Shown: positions 1 to 10,564, counted from the stretch's first letter. The stretch is DNA of 64,000 nt from Ipomoea triloba (GCF_003576645.1 NC_044927.1:10253997-10317996), one strand, 5' to 3'. Translations and numbers: made by a program. The notes: generated from the letters alone by a model not told the origin.

Positions 1-395
1 TCTTCCTTGCTCCTTGCTAGCATACATAGGGATGGTTTTGCAGACCTCCAATCCACTATGTACATGTTTCCTTTCCTTGCTGCTTCCAAGACGACTTCGA
101 GAGATTCCTCGTTCATAATCTGACATTTGCTTTTGGTGAAGACAACTTTGTGGCCCTTGTCACAGAACTGGCTTGTACTAAGGAGATTGAACTTGAGCCC
201 CTCAACGTAGGACACTCCTTTAATAACCAGCTCATTCTTTTGGATTTCACCAACAGCTCTTGTGCGCCCCTTCTTCTCGTTGTCGCCAAATGTCACCAAG
301 GGACCTTCGATAGGTTGGATGTTCTCAAGCAGTGTTAGATTTCCAGTCATATGTCTCGAACATCCACTGTCAATGAACCACACGTCCCTGGTGTC
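1..395 (-). CDS. Copia pol start: aspartic protease, partial
   Basis: This is the beginning of the pol polyprotein of the SIRE-type retrotransposon whose gag lies just upstream on the same strand; the rest lies beyond the left edge. The reading frame is open from 395 to 1. It holds the motif VWFIDSGCSRHMTGN, where DSG is the catalytic triplet of the pepsin-like retroviral protease that cleaves the polyprotein. Downstream are the conserved Copia stretches FNLLSTSQFCDKGHKVVF and MYIVDWRSA, which lead toward the GAG-pre-integrase region. The frame is -1 relative to gag, and a TAG at 396-398 directly precedes it, so the two frames are separated by a frame change and a stop. Family assignment is secure; whether the frame is expressed is unknown. 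Confidence 0.9.
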
Positions 396-406
396 CTACA
401 AGAAAA

Positions 407-2644
407 TCAAGCAAGTTTAGGTACCCAAACTTTGGGTCCTGGTGGGTTAGTGAGTTTAGGCATCCATTTATACCTTGTGCCCATTATTCCAGGCCTAGGC
501 GCAATGTAGCCATTGTACGTTTGATAATTATAAGGAATGCTAGCAAAGGTTTTAGGCTTCTTTGGTGCATAAATCAACTTAGGTAGAGACTTTTCGACCG
601 GCTTATGCACCATGCCTTTCATACGCTGTTTGGTCATGTGAAATTGCTGAAAGTGAGGTTTCTTCCAGAACTTGTGATTTGATGACCAATTCTCACTAGA
701 TGGATAGAGTCTTCCTTTCTCCATCCGTGAGTTCCTAACTATGTGGATCTCAGACCTTCCATATTTGCCTTGAGGTGCATTATATGGAGTGTAGCTCTTT
801 TTGTACTTGGAATGGCCTTGCGAGAGATAGCAAGGTGATCTCTCGATATTGTTTACCCGGCCATTCTTCGTAGCTTTCCTATACTTTCCATTGCTGGTGT
901 ATAGGGACGGTTTATGAATAGCTACTCTGGTCTTTTCTGTTGGTCCTTTATGACCTTTATTTGGTTTGGGTTGAGATCCTCCATTTCTTGAAGTTCCCAA
1001 ACCATTGGTCTGTTTATCTCTCGAGAGATGGTCTTGATGGAACCCTAGCCCGGTTCTATCACTTGTAGGTCTGTGATCATTCACCATTTTCTCCATAGCT
1101 TTGGAGGAATTAGAGTATGATGCTATAACCTTTCTAAGATCATTTTCTGTGATCTCTCGAGTTTTGCACTCTTCAGATAGTAGGATTACTTTGGCTTCTA
1201 ACTCACTTACTTTGAGAGTCAGCTCCAAATTCTCTTTCGAGACGTTCTTAAGCATATCTCTTTCAGCAGTTAGCTTGCTGTTTTCATCCATCACTCTAGC
1301 ATGAGTGCTATTGGCGATGTTAAGGTTCCTTCTGAGCGATTCCAACATCTCGAAGGGGTCCTCATCGCTTTTAAATGAAGAACAACGAGAGGTAGAAGTA
1401 GAGCAGCGAGATGTAGGAGTAGAGGTTACCTCGTTGTCAATGGCCATTAGGCATTGATTATCCTCTTCCTCGGTGTATAAGCAGATGAGCCCCCTCTCAT
1501 CCTCTGAGCTGCTGCTGCTTTCGATGGAGCTCGACGTCTCGGACTCCTCGATTGTCCTCTCGAATTCTTCAGCAACAAGCGCCTTCCTGCGCTGATACGT
1601 CTTTGATGATCCTTTGAAGCCACCTTGTGTTGGCTTCTCCCTGGATTCCTCTATTCTCTTGGAATCCTTGCCTTCTTGGCCCTGATGCTTGCTTACTAGT
1701 GGGTAAGGGCATTCGGCCTTGAAATGTCCCGGTCTTCTACAGTTGTAGCATAGACCCTGATTTTCCTCCTCCGTCCTTCTGGATGGATATCTCTCATTTT
1801 TCCTTCTTGAGGAGGAAGGTGAACTTTTGTTGCTCTCCTGGTTCATCTTCATGTATTTCCTGAACTTTCTCACAAAGAGAGCAAACTGTTCGTCAGACAT
1901 AACATTCATAGGATTAGAGTCTGACCTTGAAGATGTGGATGGTTGCTCAGCAACAAGTGCTACGTTTCGTCGATCCACAATGTCCTCATCTCTTGGGAAC
2001 ATCTCGAACTCGAAGGCTTTGAGATCCCGGAAGAGTTTGTCTGTTGTGGTTTCCTTCAGATCTCGGTGATCTCTCATCGTGATCACCTTTACTTCCCACT
2101 CCTTAGTGAGGCCACGTAAGACCTTCAGGTTCAGCTCCTTTTGTGGGATCTCCTTTTCAAGGTCACTGATCTCGGTTGTGAGCTTCATGAACCGAGACTC
2201 CATGCTGTCGATGCTCTCTCCTGGCTTCATCTTGAAGTCTTCGAACTTCTTCATGGCCACGGTGAGCTTGTTTTCCTTTTCCTGTTCGTCACCTTCACCA
2301 ATTAACATCAAAGTATCCCATACCTCTTTTGCCGTTTTGCACTTCCTCACTTTTGGGAAGATGGTTTCGTCTATAGCTCTGAAGAGAATATCCTTGGCAA
2401 TATTGTCCAGGTTGTTTCTCTTCCTATCATCACTGGTCCATTCTTCCCTAGGTTTTGGGATGTACTTTGGTGTTTCTTGGGTTTGAACTGCAGCAGTATT
2501 AACCATTAGGATCTTGACTGGTCCAGAAGTTATAACCTCGGCCATCTCATCATGGAGGGCTGATAAGTACGCAAGCATGCGTGTTTTCCAGTCATCGAAC
2601 CTGCTAAGATCAAAGAGAAGATGTCTCGACAACATGCTGTCCAT
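407..2644 (-). CDS. SIRE-type Copia gag polyprotein
   Basis: This 745-residue capsid/nucleocapsid polyprotein belongs to a Ty1/Copia retrotransposon. It packages element RNA in cytoplasmic particles. The first ~200 residues match the UBN2/retrotran-gag fold (FDDWKTRMLAYL near the start, then AKEVWDTL). A CCHC zinc knuckle, CYNCRRPGHFKAEC, lies around residues 298-311 in an R/K/S-rich stretch. A Ser/Glu-rich acidic patch follows (~365-385), then a coiled coil around residues 450-520, then a long basic, Tyr-rich tail. A very long gag with a coiled coil is typical of the SIRE/Maximus lineage. The ATG lies about 95 nt after the primer-binding site. The frame is intact over its whole length, so the copy is fairly young. 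It ends in TGA just before the protease frame. Confidence 0.93.
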   Translation of the reverse strand: MDSMLSRHLLFDLSRFDDWKTRMLAYLSALHDEMAEVITSGPVKILMVNTAAVQTQETPKYIPKPREEWTSDDRKRNNLDNIAKDILFRAIDETIFPKVRKCKTAKEVWDTLMLIGEGDEQEKENKLTVAMKKFEDFKMKPGESIDSMESRFMKLTTEISDLEKEIPQKELNLKVLRGLTKEWEVKVITMRDHRDLKETTTDKLFRDLKAFEFEMFPRDEDIVDRRNVALVAEQPSTSSRSDSNPMNVMSDEQFALFVRKFRKYMKMNQESNKSSPSSSRRKNERYPSRRTEEENQGLCYNCRRPGHFKAECPYPLVSKHQGQEGKDSKRIEESREKPTQGGFKGSSKTYQRRKALVAEEFERTIEESETSSSIESSSSSEDERGLICLYTEEEDNQCLMAIDNEVTSTPTSRCSTSTSRCSSFKSDEDPFEMLESLRRNLNIANSTHARVMDENSKLTAERDMLKNVSKENLELTLKVSELEAKVILLSEECKTREITENDLRKVIASYSNSSKAMEKMVNDHRPTSDRTGLGFHQDHLSRDKQTNGLGTSRNGGSQPKPNKGHKGPTEKTRVAIHKPSLYTSNGKYRKATKNGRVNNIERSPCYLSQGHSKYKKSYTPYNAPQGKYGRSEIHIVRNSRMEKGRLYPSSENWSSNHKFWKKPHFQQFHMTKQRMKGMVHKPVEKSLPKLIYAPKKPKTFASIPYNYQTYNGYIAPRPGIMGTRYKWMPKLTNPPGPKVWVPKLA

Positions 2645-2739
2645 ATTGAAAAATTATCTCGTGCTTTGAAAATATTTAAGAAGATTTTTCAAAGAAGGAT
2701 CTCTAGGCAATATAAACAAAGGTTTATATCGATCAGAGA

Positions 2740-2757
2740 ACCTGCTCTGATACCAAT
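2740..2757 (-). promoter_or_regulatory. Primer-binding site (initiator tRNA-Met)
   Basis: Read on the minus strand, the sequence directly after the LTR is ATTGGTATCAGAGCAGG. It contains TGGTATCAGAGC, the complement of the plant initiator tRNA-Met 3' end used to prime Copia reverse transcription. Its position fixes the LTR end at 2758. Confidence 0.93.
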
Positions 2758-5059
2758 TGTTGGTCCCAAGGGGATGGGGTACAAGTCTAGAGGGGGGGGT
2801 GAATAGACTTGTATAAGATTTTGCAAATCTTTTCGACCTCTCGTGTGTATTGAACTTAGGATGTTTAGGTTCGATACCTCACGAGGTGAAGACAAAGTTT
2901 TATGCGCAGCGGAAATGTTATCCCCTTTTAGTTAGCACGAGTTTGAGTTAGTTCGAGAGGTGTGTTTATATGCAGTGCAATCGAGAGGTTAGCGAGAGAT
3001 AAAAACAGTAAGTAAATGCAAGAGAGATTTTTAAGTGGTTCGGCCAACCCGCCTACGTCCACTCTTCTTCCAGAAACTCCCTGGAAGGATTGCACTAAAA
3101 ACTTCCCTTTTTAGTACAATATCGAGCGCTTGAGCTTTGATCACGAAGCCCGCCTCAAGCCTCAGGTTTTTCGCCCCGCTTCTTGTTACTCCACCTCTCG
3201 AGCACTTGACCTTTGATCACCAAGCCCGCGTCAAGCCTCAGGTTCCTTTCGCTCGGACAGCAGCCAGGTTACTCCGCCTCTCCTCAGGTTTTTCTCCCCG
3301 CTTCCAGTTACTCCACCTCTCGAGCACTTGACCTTTGATCACCAAGCCCGCGTCAAGCCTCAGGTTTCTTTCGCTCGGACAGCAGCCAGGATACTCCACC
3401 TCCCTTGCTTAATCCAAAGCAAGACGTTGTTGATAGTCACAGTTGAATGTAACAATCTCCAATCTGACCACAAGCTATCGTTGAATCAGCTTTGATGTAG
3501 AGCAGCTTTGGTCACCTTCTGGATGTATAACAGTTTAGCTTTGTAACTCTCTTCGAACACTAAGATGTGTTCTCTCGCTGTATTGAATATCAGGATGATA
3601 TTTCAAGTTAAGCACTTTGCACTAGAACGTTTTTATCAGACACCTCTTGTTAACCTCTTGACCTTTTTCACAACCCCTTTTTTTTTTCTTCACTTGTTTT
3701 TCTTTGTGTCTTTACGTCCTTATATATGAGAGTAGAGGAATAATTCCGTTGGAGGGAAAATTATTCCGTTTGAAATTTGTCTCCCATGCTGATCATGGGT
3801 CTTGCATATTTTCAGCATATTTCATGGAGTGGTGATCTTGTAACTTGAACCTCTTTGTCTTGTAGTGAATGTTCCATAGTTCACTTTTCTTGAGTCCATG
3901 CTCCACTTTCGTCTTTTGGTAAAAGTTACTCTTTTTATATTCCCATTATTCCTTGTTTGTAGGGAATCAGACCACTTCAGCATTGGTGCACCTTTTGACC
4001 GTTTGTGGTGGANNNNNNNNNNNNNNNNNNNNNNNNNNNNNNNNNNNNNNNNNNNNNNNNNNNNNNNNNNNNNNNNNNNNNNNNNNNNNNNNNNNNNNNN
4101 NNNNNNNNNNNNNNNNNNNNNNNNNNNNNNNNNNNNNNNNNNNNNNNNNNNNNNNNNNNNNNNNNNNNNNNNNNNNNNNNNNTTCTGTGTCTTTACGTCC
4201 TTATATATGAGAGTAGAAGAATAGTTCCGTTGGAGGGAAAACTATTCCGTTTGAAATTGGTCTCCCACGCCGAACATGGGTCTTTGCACAATTTCAGCAT
4301 TTTTCATGGAGTAGTGGTCTTGTAACTTGAGCCTTTTGTTTTGTAGTGAATATTCCATATTCCACTTTCTTGAGCTCATGCTTCACTTGCTTCTTTTGGA
4401 TAAAGTTACTCTTTTTATGTTCCCATCATTCCTTGTTTGGGGAATCTGACCACTTCAGGATTGGTGCATTTCTTGACCGTTTGTGGTGGAGGTCTGACGT
4501 GTCATCCACTTCCGTCCATTTTGAAACCTCCCGCTCAGCACCTCTTCAATATTTTATCTCCATGATATTCTTCTTCTCCAAACTTAGAGTATTTTATCTG
4601 CACATGTTGACTAACATTCAGCCTCTTGGAGAAGTGCCGGTTTATCGAGACCATAAAAGATGTCTCGACCACTTGATGTTTCAATCCCATGTATCGAGAG
4701 GTCTATCTCTCGAATATTCTTTACGTCTCGAACTCGATAGGTATATCGAGAGGTCCTTACCTCTCGAACTTGGCTTGTGTCTCGAGACTTAGTTGATGTC
4801 TCGTAGACCCTTATTCCTCCAGAGTTGTCTCGTGCCTGCTTCTGATCTATCTGTTTGCTTACAACACGAAAACTTCTAAGTTGTTCAAACAAGTTTACCT
4901 CAAGCTTAAATATTTCCCGAGTTGAGCTCAAATTACCCGGTTGTATTTTCGCTCTTAGTTTACTTATCGAACTTACATTGTTTTGCCTATGTATCGAGAC
5001 TTGGGGATTCTTACTTAACAGTTGGTATCATCAAAACCTATTACATGATGTTCCTAACA
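2758..5059 (-). repeat. 5' LTR of the SIRE Copia element
   Basis: On the minus strand the LTR runs from TGTTAGGAACATC (near 5059) to GGGACCAACA (2758), with TG...CA ends and the primer site directly after. It is about 2.3 kb as assembled but is interrupted by an N gap, so the true length is uncertain. Internal direct repeats include a ~170-bp unit at roughly 3130-3400 with the recurring string cttgacctttgatcacc. Segments 3703-4012 and 4183-4491 are diverged copies of each other on either side of the gap. The partner LTR and the target-site duplication lie outside the window on the left. A decayed LTR of related sequence occurs at 57.1-58.4 kb. Confidence 0.88.
4013..4182. other. Assembly gap (170 N)
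   Basis: A run of 170 undetermined bases lies inside the LTR. The 310 bp on each side are diverged copies of one LTR segment, so the gap marks an unresolved repeat. Confidence 0.99.
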
Positions 5060-5665
5060 CAAATCACTTAGGGTTTAAGATTTAGAGATAAATGAAATTA
5101 GGAATAGAACTAACCTGTAGAAATACGGCGAAGGCGACTAGAAACAACAAGGAGCGCATCGACGGCAACGAGAAATAAGCAAACAGCGAGGAGGGACGGC
5201 AACGGCGACGGGCGGCTGCGAAGGCGAACACAGTGGGCGCTGCTATGGGCGAAAACCTCCATTGACCAAGCTCTGCTATGGGCGACGAAGTTTCTGGAGG
5301 TACGGTGACAGAGTTGCAACGAAAGCGCCGACTGAGTTTGAGTAGCGGCTACGGCGGCGACGGAGTTTGAGCAGCGGGTGCGGCGATCTGCTTTTCTTTT
5401 CCAAGTGTTTGAACCGATTCTTTTTCTAAAGTCTCTGCAGTAATATATATAAATCAATTTCCGACCACCTAGTGGTCGGAAATAAAAAATCTAATTTAAA
5501 AATTTAAACAGGCTCAAAATATTCCGACCACGTAGTAAAAGTGGTCGGAATTTCCTACTACTTTCTGATCAACATAATTCTTTGACGGAAAAATGAAAAA
5601 AAAAATACTTTTTGCGACCAGTTTTTTTGGTGGTCGAAAATGAGGTCGGAAAATCGATAAATTCC
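5060..5665. repeat. CACTA-like subterminal repeat cluster
   Basis: No credible gene is present. From about 5458 the motif ttccgaccac and its complement gtggtcggaa recur in both orientations (5460-5482, 5522-5552, 5611-5652). Short clustered inverted motifs like these resemble the subterminal regions of CACTA transposons, but no CACTA terminus or transposase is visible. The preceding GC-rich stretch (5110-5457) has an open minus-strand frame with no recognisable domain. Confidence 0.35.
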
Positions 5666-6597
5666 AGCAGTCTATATGTGGGATTCATTTTCGATTTGAG
5701 TCGGGTCAAAGTGGTTCGGGTTCTTCGTAATTAGACAAAAAGATTGATATATTGTACGCACAAAATAGAAATGGGTGAATGAGAAATTAGTTCTCAAATT
5801 GACCCAATTGAGTTGGAAAAAAAAAAAGGAAAAAGCTTTAAAGTACGGAGTAGCATTTTGTGCCACATTGGTTTGGAAAGTGGGTTAATTTGCACTACTA
5901 TTTATACAAGATTATTTCTAAGGTTTATTGAATTGTATAGCATAGAGGCTTTCTCTCGCGCGCAAGGGGTGCAAATCAAATCCCGAACTGAGCTTGGAAA
6001 GGCTTGACTTGTGTGCGCTGGCGCCTGCGGGCACGAATGTTGTTCGGACTATATAATTGAACTCGTGCTAACGGGTGCTTCGCCTAGCTATTAGGACGGT
6101 TGTCTCGTCTCGTGTACGATTCGGGTAGTGACATTTTAGAGTCTTAATTCATCTTTAATTATTAGATGAAATGTCATGATTAAATGCTATTTAATCATCT
6201 CTTCCACTATATATATTTTCAGGTATTTCCAAGTTGAGCAGTAGCTTTGATACAGCAAGAAGCACATTACACACACTACAGAAATTCATTTTCTCCCCTC
6301 AAAACGATGTTCTTCCTTCTTTCTAGCCACCTATGTTCATCTCGCGTTCTCATCCGCTGGGTTCCAAGTTTGAGTGCTTAAACGTTGGAATTGTGGTACG
6401 TTTTATCCTGGGAAACCTAGACCGCAACGCTCCTAGCACCCCAGAGGCGATAAATAAGGTCTTAAGGAAAGAGTGCAACTCGACTCGTACTTACAACCTA
6501 CCCAAGATCATCCTCCTCGTCCTCCTTGTTTTTCGAGGTTTTTTCTAACCTTTTGTTGGTTTTCTGATTTCTCCATTTTCAGGGAATTTTCGAGATT
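5666..6597. other. Intergenic, no gene recognised
   Basis: This is AT-rich sequence with a few short open frames and no domain. From 5990 to 6110 there is a GC-richer patch, followed by a TATA-like tatatatattttc near 6210 and a polypyrimidine tract, a layout resembling a degenerate LTR end. I see nothing firm. Confidence 0.4.
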
Positions 6598-6930
6598 AGC
6601 TATGTGGACCACGGTCCAAAAACGACGTTATTTCGCTCAATTTTTTTAAGCGATCCGGTGCAATATATATTTTTACAATTCATAATGTACATTATTTTAA
6701 CACATAATGCACATTATCTTAATACATAAGTTTCATTATTCTGACTCATAATATATATTATCTTAACTTAGAAGTTTCATTATTCTAACACATAATGTAT
6801 ATTATCTTACCCTAAAAGTTTCATTATTCTAACTCATAATGTACATTATTTTAACTCATAAAATTCAACGACGTTGTTTTGGATCGTGGTTCACACAGCT
6901 ATGTGGACCGGTCACTATCCACACAATAAT
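6598..6930. repeat. Foldback element with ~40-bp internal repeats
   Basis: The ends are inverted copies: agctatgtggaccacggtcc plus an aacgacgtt motif on the left, and the complement around 6868-6912 on the right. The core consists of imperfect ~40-bp repeats built on cataatgtacattatttta and agtttcattattct. The ggaccatggtcc-like ends relate it to the MITEs at 8774 and 19141. Confidence 0.55.
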
Positions 6931-7031
6931 AATTTGCCTAAGTTTGGCAGGGCTAGGTCAGCCTACCAAAGTAGAAAATTTTGGGAATTGCAAATATGAT
7001 AACATAATGCATTCCGCATGCTAATTTTTAT

Positions 7032-7184
7032 TTTTTTGAATACTTCTGACTCTATTACTATGCGGTATCTATTCATAACTACTTTCTCAACCTATTGAAG
7101 CACAAGAGTCAGTATTGACTCCACTGAGGCTACCTTCCGTATAAAGGGAAGGGTTTGATACCACTGGACTACAAAGTCCTCGGC
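7032..7184 (-). mobile_element. tRNA-derived SINE, copy 1
   Basis: On the minus strand the element starts near gtagtccagtgg (an RNA polymerase III A-box-like stretch) and ends in a poly(A) tail, seen as poly(T) at 7026-7037. The B box is lost in this copy compared with the one at 18898, which retains ggttcgagcctc. An imperfect target duplication is visible: gcatgctaatttttat at 7016-7031 and gcatgccatatttttat at 7185-7201. Confidence 0.75.
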
Positions 7185-7344
7185 GCATGCCATATTTTTA
7201 TTAATTACACCATGTAGCTAGCTTAACTAGTAGCCCGCTTTGAATAAGAGGATTGTATTGTATAATTTTATAGTACTACATTACATTAATTGGCAAAACG
7301 AATAGCACGCTCTTTTTGCCCTGTGTTCACACTCCTCATGGCTC

Positions 7345-7351
7345 TATAAAT
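7345..7351 (+). promoter_or_regulatory. TATA box of the lipid-transfer pseudogene
   Basis: ctataaatt lies 97 bp before the ATG of the pseudogene. The intact paralogue has a matching TATA box at 28186, 113 bp before its ATG. Confidence 0.6.
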
Positions 7352-7441
7352 TGCGCCTAACACCTAGCATGCCCAAATGCAGCAAATTAAATCACTTCTA
7401 TTCTCGAATTATCGAACTCAACCGAATTATTAATACCAACC

Positions 7442-8402
7442 ATGGCCAAATATCATACTGTTGTACGGGCCGCTTGCATGGTAGTACTATTGTGCATGGT
7501 GGTGATTTCACCGCATGCAGAAGCCGCTATTACGTGCGACAAGGTGCTGAGCAGTATTAGGCCGTGAATATGGTATATCATGATGGGAGGGAGAGGGAGG
7601 GTTCCCCGAGAATGCTGCCGAGGCGTTGAGTCTCTGCACCGTCTTGCAAAAACCGCCGCCGATCGTCGCGCTGCTTGCCAGTGCTTAAAGTCCGCTGCCC
7701 AACACGTCCCCGGCGGCGGTAACGTCATCGACAGAGCTGCCAAGATCCCGGACAAGTGTGGGGTCCGTTTACCTTTCAAGATCAGCTCCTCCACCAACTG
7801 CTATAGGTTCTCTCTCTCATATATCAATTGATTCATTCACAGACCATAAATTTAAGGGTCACACTTGTGTGAGACCGTCTCACGGATCCTTATTCGTAAG
7901 ACGGGTCGGGTCGGGTCAAAGCACCATGCAAATGTCATACTTATATGTGCAAATCTCACACTTATATGCTCAAACATAACACTAATCAAAAATACAATTC
8001 TTGTTACTTATAAGAGAAAAAGTAATACATTTTTCATAATAAGTAATGTTGACAAGTGCCTCTCACTTAGGGCAAATATAATACTTTTGAGGAAAAGTGT
8101 AACACTTTTAAATTGAAATGTAAAAGTATTGTATTTTCCCTTAAAAGTATTACATTTATCCTAATAAGTAACAAAAATTTTATTCTTGATTAGTATTACA
8201 TTTGAGCATATAAGTATGACATTTGTGCATATAAGTATTACATTTGCACTTTGACCCTACCCGTCTGATGGTGAGACGGTCTCACACAAGTTTTTGCCTA
8301 AATTTAATATATTTTGATGATTATGGAGTACTGCATGTGTTCAATTAATAATTTTCTGTTTTGGGAATTTATTTGGGTTGTTTTGTTTGCAGGATCCCAT
8401 GA
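7442..8402 (+). pseudogene. Type 1 nonspecific lipid-transfer protein, nonsense pseudogene
   Basis: The gene has two exons, 7442-7806 and 8393-8402, with a GT-AG intron at the same place as in the intact paralogue at 28299. Exon 1 encodes a signal peptide (MAKYHTVVRAACMVV...), the mature start AITC, and then the eight-cysteine motif of secreted lipid-transfer proteins. Seven of the eight Cys are present (ITC, ECC, CQC, DKC, TNC). The second Cys position is TGA at 7565-7567, where the paralogue has TGC. Apart from this codon the frame stays open to the final stop YRIP*. A single TGC-to-TGA change therefore stops translation after 41 residues, just past the signal peptide. The intron contains an inserted MITE (7863-8291). 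The pseudogene could still be transcribed. Confidence 0.9.
7863..8291. mobile_element. Foldback MITE in the pseudogene intron
   Basis: The ends are near-perfect inverted repeats: acttgtgtgagaccgtctca on the left and its complement on the right. The body also pairs with itself, through copies of aagtattacattt and agtgtaatactttt. It lies wholly within the lipid-transfer pseudogene intron. A truncated second copy starts at 31161. Confidence 0.8.
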
Positions 8403-8518
8403 AATCTTGAGAGCAACCTAACATGATCCAGGAATTTCCTCCAATTCAATCCTAATATGATGTTACGCTTTATGTTTTTGCTTATATAATAATAATAATA
8501 ATAATAAGGAAAATTATA

Positions 8519-8752
8519 TTCCTTTCATTTTATGTGTCTGGTTTGCTTAAGGAGACTTGACTGAAGTGATTTTTAATTTAAATTTTCTTAATATTAAATT
8601 TAGTATTAATATACAAAATTTATATATTTAGAAACTACACCAAAGTACTATTAAACACAAAAAAAAGTCAAATTTAAATATAAGTAAAAAATAATAGAGA
8701 AAAAAAATATTGATTTGACCCAAGTATGACAAATAAAATGGAACAGAGGGAG
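8519..8752. mobile_element. Stowaway-type MITE
   Basis: The right end is ggaacagagggag followed by TA, matching the Stowaway (Tc1/mariner) terminus CTCCCTCCGTTCC. The left terminus is degenerate (ttcctttcatttta). The internal sequence matches the better-preserved copy at 42385. Confidence 0.7.
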
Positions 8753-8773
8753 TACCTCTACCCCTAATTCTAC

Positions 8774-9127
8774 CCGTCGTTATACCGTGGACCATGTGTC
8801 ATGGTTGATACTGCAGTTGTGTTGAACTAATACTGCATGAAATGATACTGCAGTTGTGTTGAAAGGAAACTGCAGTTGCGCGGAACAGAGGCTGTGTCAT
8901 CCATATGAAACTGCAGTTGTGTTGAACGGGTACTGCAGTTGTGTTGAAAAGATACTGCAGTTGTGTTGAATGAATATTGCGGTTGTGTTGAACGGATGAA
9001 CAGCCTCTGTTCCGTGCAACTACAGTTTCCTTTCAACACAACTGCAGTATCTTTTCAACACAACTACAGTATCCGTTCAACACAACTGCAGTATCAGCTA
9101 TGATCATGGTCCACAGTATAATTTGCG
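8774..9127. mobile_element. MULE-type MITE with ctgcag minisatellite core
   Basis: A perfect 9-bp target duplication, taattctac, flanks it (8765-8773 and 9128-9136). The ends pair as ccgtcgttataccgtggacc and the complement of ggtccacagtataatttgcg. The core is an array of ~21-bp units based on atactgcagttgtgttgaa, first in one orientation and then, after about 9000, in the opposite one. The 9-bp duplication points to Mutator-type transposition. Confidence 0.82.
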
Positions 9128-9489
9128 TAATTCTACTCCAACTTCTATTCCACACTCATACTATTGATATAAACACTTTTAGTAGGACTCACATGATGAA
9201 AATGTCTAGCCATAGCTTGGCATCTATGTGAATAAAAGTGATAGAGTAAAAATAGAGAATAAGTTTAACGAATAGAAAGGGTTTTTCTCTCTAGAGTTTT
9301 CTCTTCGACTTCTAGCTTCAGGTCGTCTCTTAACTTCTACACCGGATATTCCTCCCCCTTCCCCCACCCCTCCCTCTCCATCTCCACCGCCATCGAATGC
9401 TACCTTGCATCTGCACCTCTTGCCACCAAACCGCCAGCTGCGCTCCTGATCAAAGCAAGAAGCCGATCGATTCCATCACCTTTGCCAAG

Positions 9490-9541
<52 letters not shown>

Positions 9542-10275
9542 ACAAATCTTAGTGGATCAGGCCTGGTAATGTGATAGTGGCTTTGATTTTGGAAAGTGTC
9601 AGTTAGCTTGGGTTTTGTGGATTATTCTTGCAATAAAGTTAAAGCATCATATCACACTGATGTTTCCCTTTTGCTTTGTGTACTGTTAGTAAGTTCTTTA
9701 TTTTAGTTTTATTACTTATTTTCCTTTGTTTCTTTTACGAGTTTGTTTCCTCTCATTTCTTTGAGAAGTTCTTTTTATATGCGTCAAACGATAATAACAT
9801 ATGTGAACCTCTTATACTGAGCGACCGATGGTAATATTGTCAAGACAGTAGATACTTAAGTGGTGTGCAAGACTTATCAACCAGAGTCAGTTTTGGCTAC
9901 ATTTGACCAGATCATTAATAAATAATAACATTAAAGAAGCCTTAAGTTCCTCCAATCATTTCAGCTTCAAATTTGTGAAACCGCCAATCAAGTTTTCTGA
10001 CTATAAAGAATGTTTTATATTATTCCATCGATCTTGTTTCAACTTATGATTTAATGAATCAGCCTCTTTATTTTAAAAAACGGAAATTGATAGTATGTGT
10101 AGTAGAACTCTATTAATAATAGGGGAATTGAAGTTAATTTTCTCAGCCGGTATATCAGAATAAATTCGAGTTTTGCCTTCCTTTAATTTAAGTTTGTCTA
10201 GGGCTAATATTGTGTCATTGTGCGGTAGCTTTAACTTCTACATTTCCAATATTCGCAATATATATATATATATAT
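9128..10275. other. Intergenic with 43-A tract; LINE-like remnant
   Basis: A pyrimidine-rich stretch (9280-9490) runs directly into 43 consecutive A (9494-9536), which looks like a retroposed sequence with its tail. Around 9740-9940 the sequence is a diverged match to 39590-39850 (shared gtggtgtgcaagact-type words). No open gene is present. Confidence 0.45.
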
Positions 10276-10507
10276 GGTCATGTTCAGGTGTGGCCGTGCG
10301 GTTCACACCACTCAATGTTACGAAATACACCACTCAATGTTAAGAAACACACCACACAAATATGCGCTGTGGTGTGTTTCTTAACATTGTGGTGTGTTTC
10401 ATTGTGTTTCATTGTGGTGTATTTATTAACATTGAGTGGTGTATTTCGTAACATTGAGTGGTATGTGACCGCACGGCCGCACGGGAGAACACAGCCGCAT
10501 TTGAACA

Positions 10508-10509
<2 letters not shown>
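10276..10509. mobile_element. Palindromic foldback element in a (TA)n tract
   Basis: About 70 bp at each end are inverted copies of each other (ccactcaatgttacgaaata on the left, its complement on the right). The centre carries further ggtgtgtttc repeats. (TA)n runs flank it on both sides (10258-10275 and 10510-10538), so it appears to have landed in a TA microsatellite. No coding capacity. Confidence 0.75.
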
Positions 10510-10538
<29 letters not shown>

Positions 10539-10564
10539 TGCATTTTGATGTAAAAGTATTATTA

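Noticed and set aside
5110..5457. 115-residue minus-strand frame
   Set aside because: GC-biased sequence beside CACTA-like motifs, no recognisable domain, start or homologue.
8827..9039. Open minus-strand frame with repeated QHNCS-type residues
   Set aside because: It is the translation of the ctgcag minisatellite in the MITE; no start context or domain.
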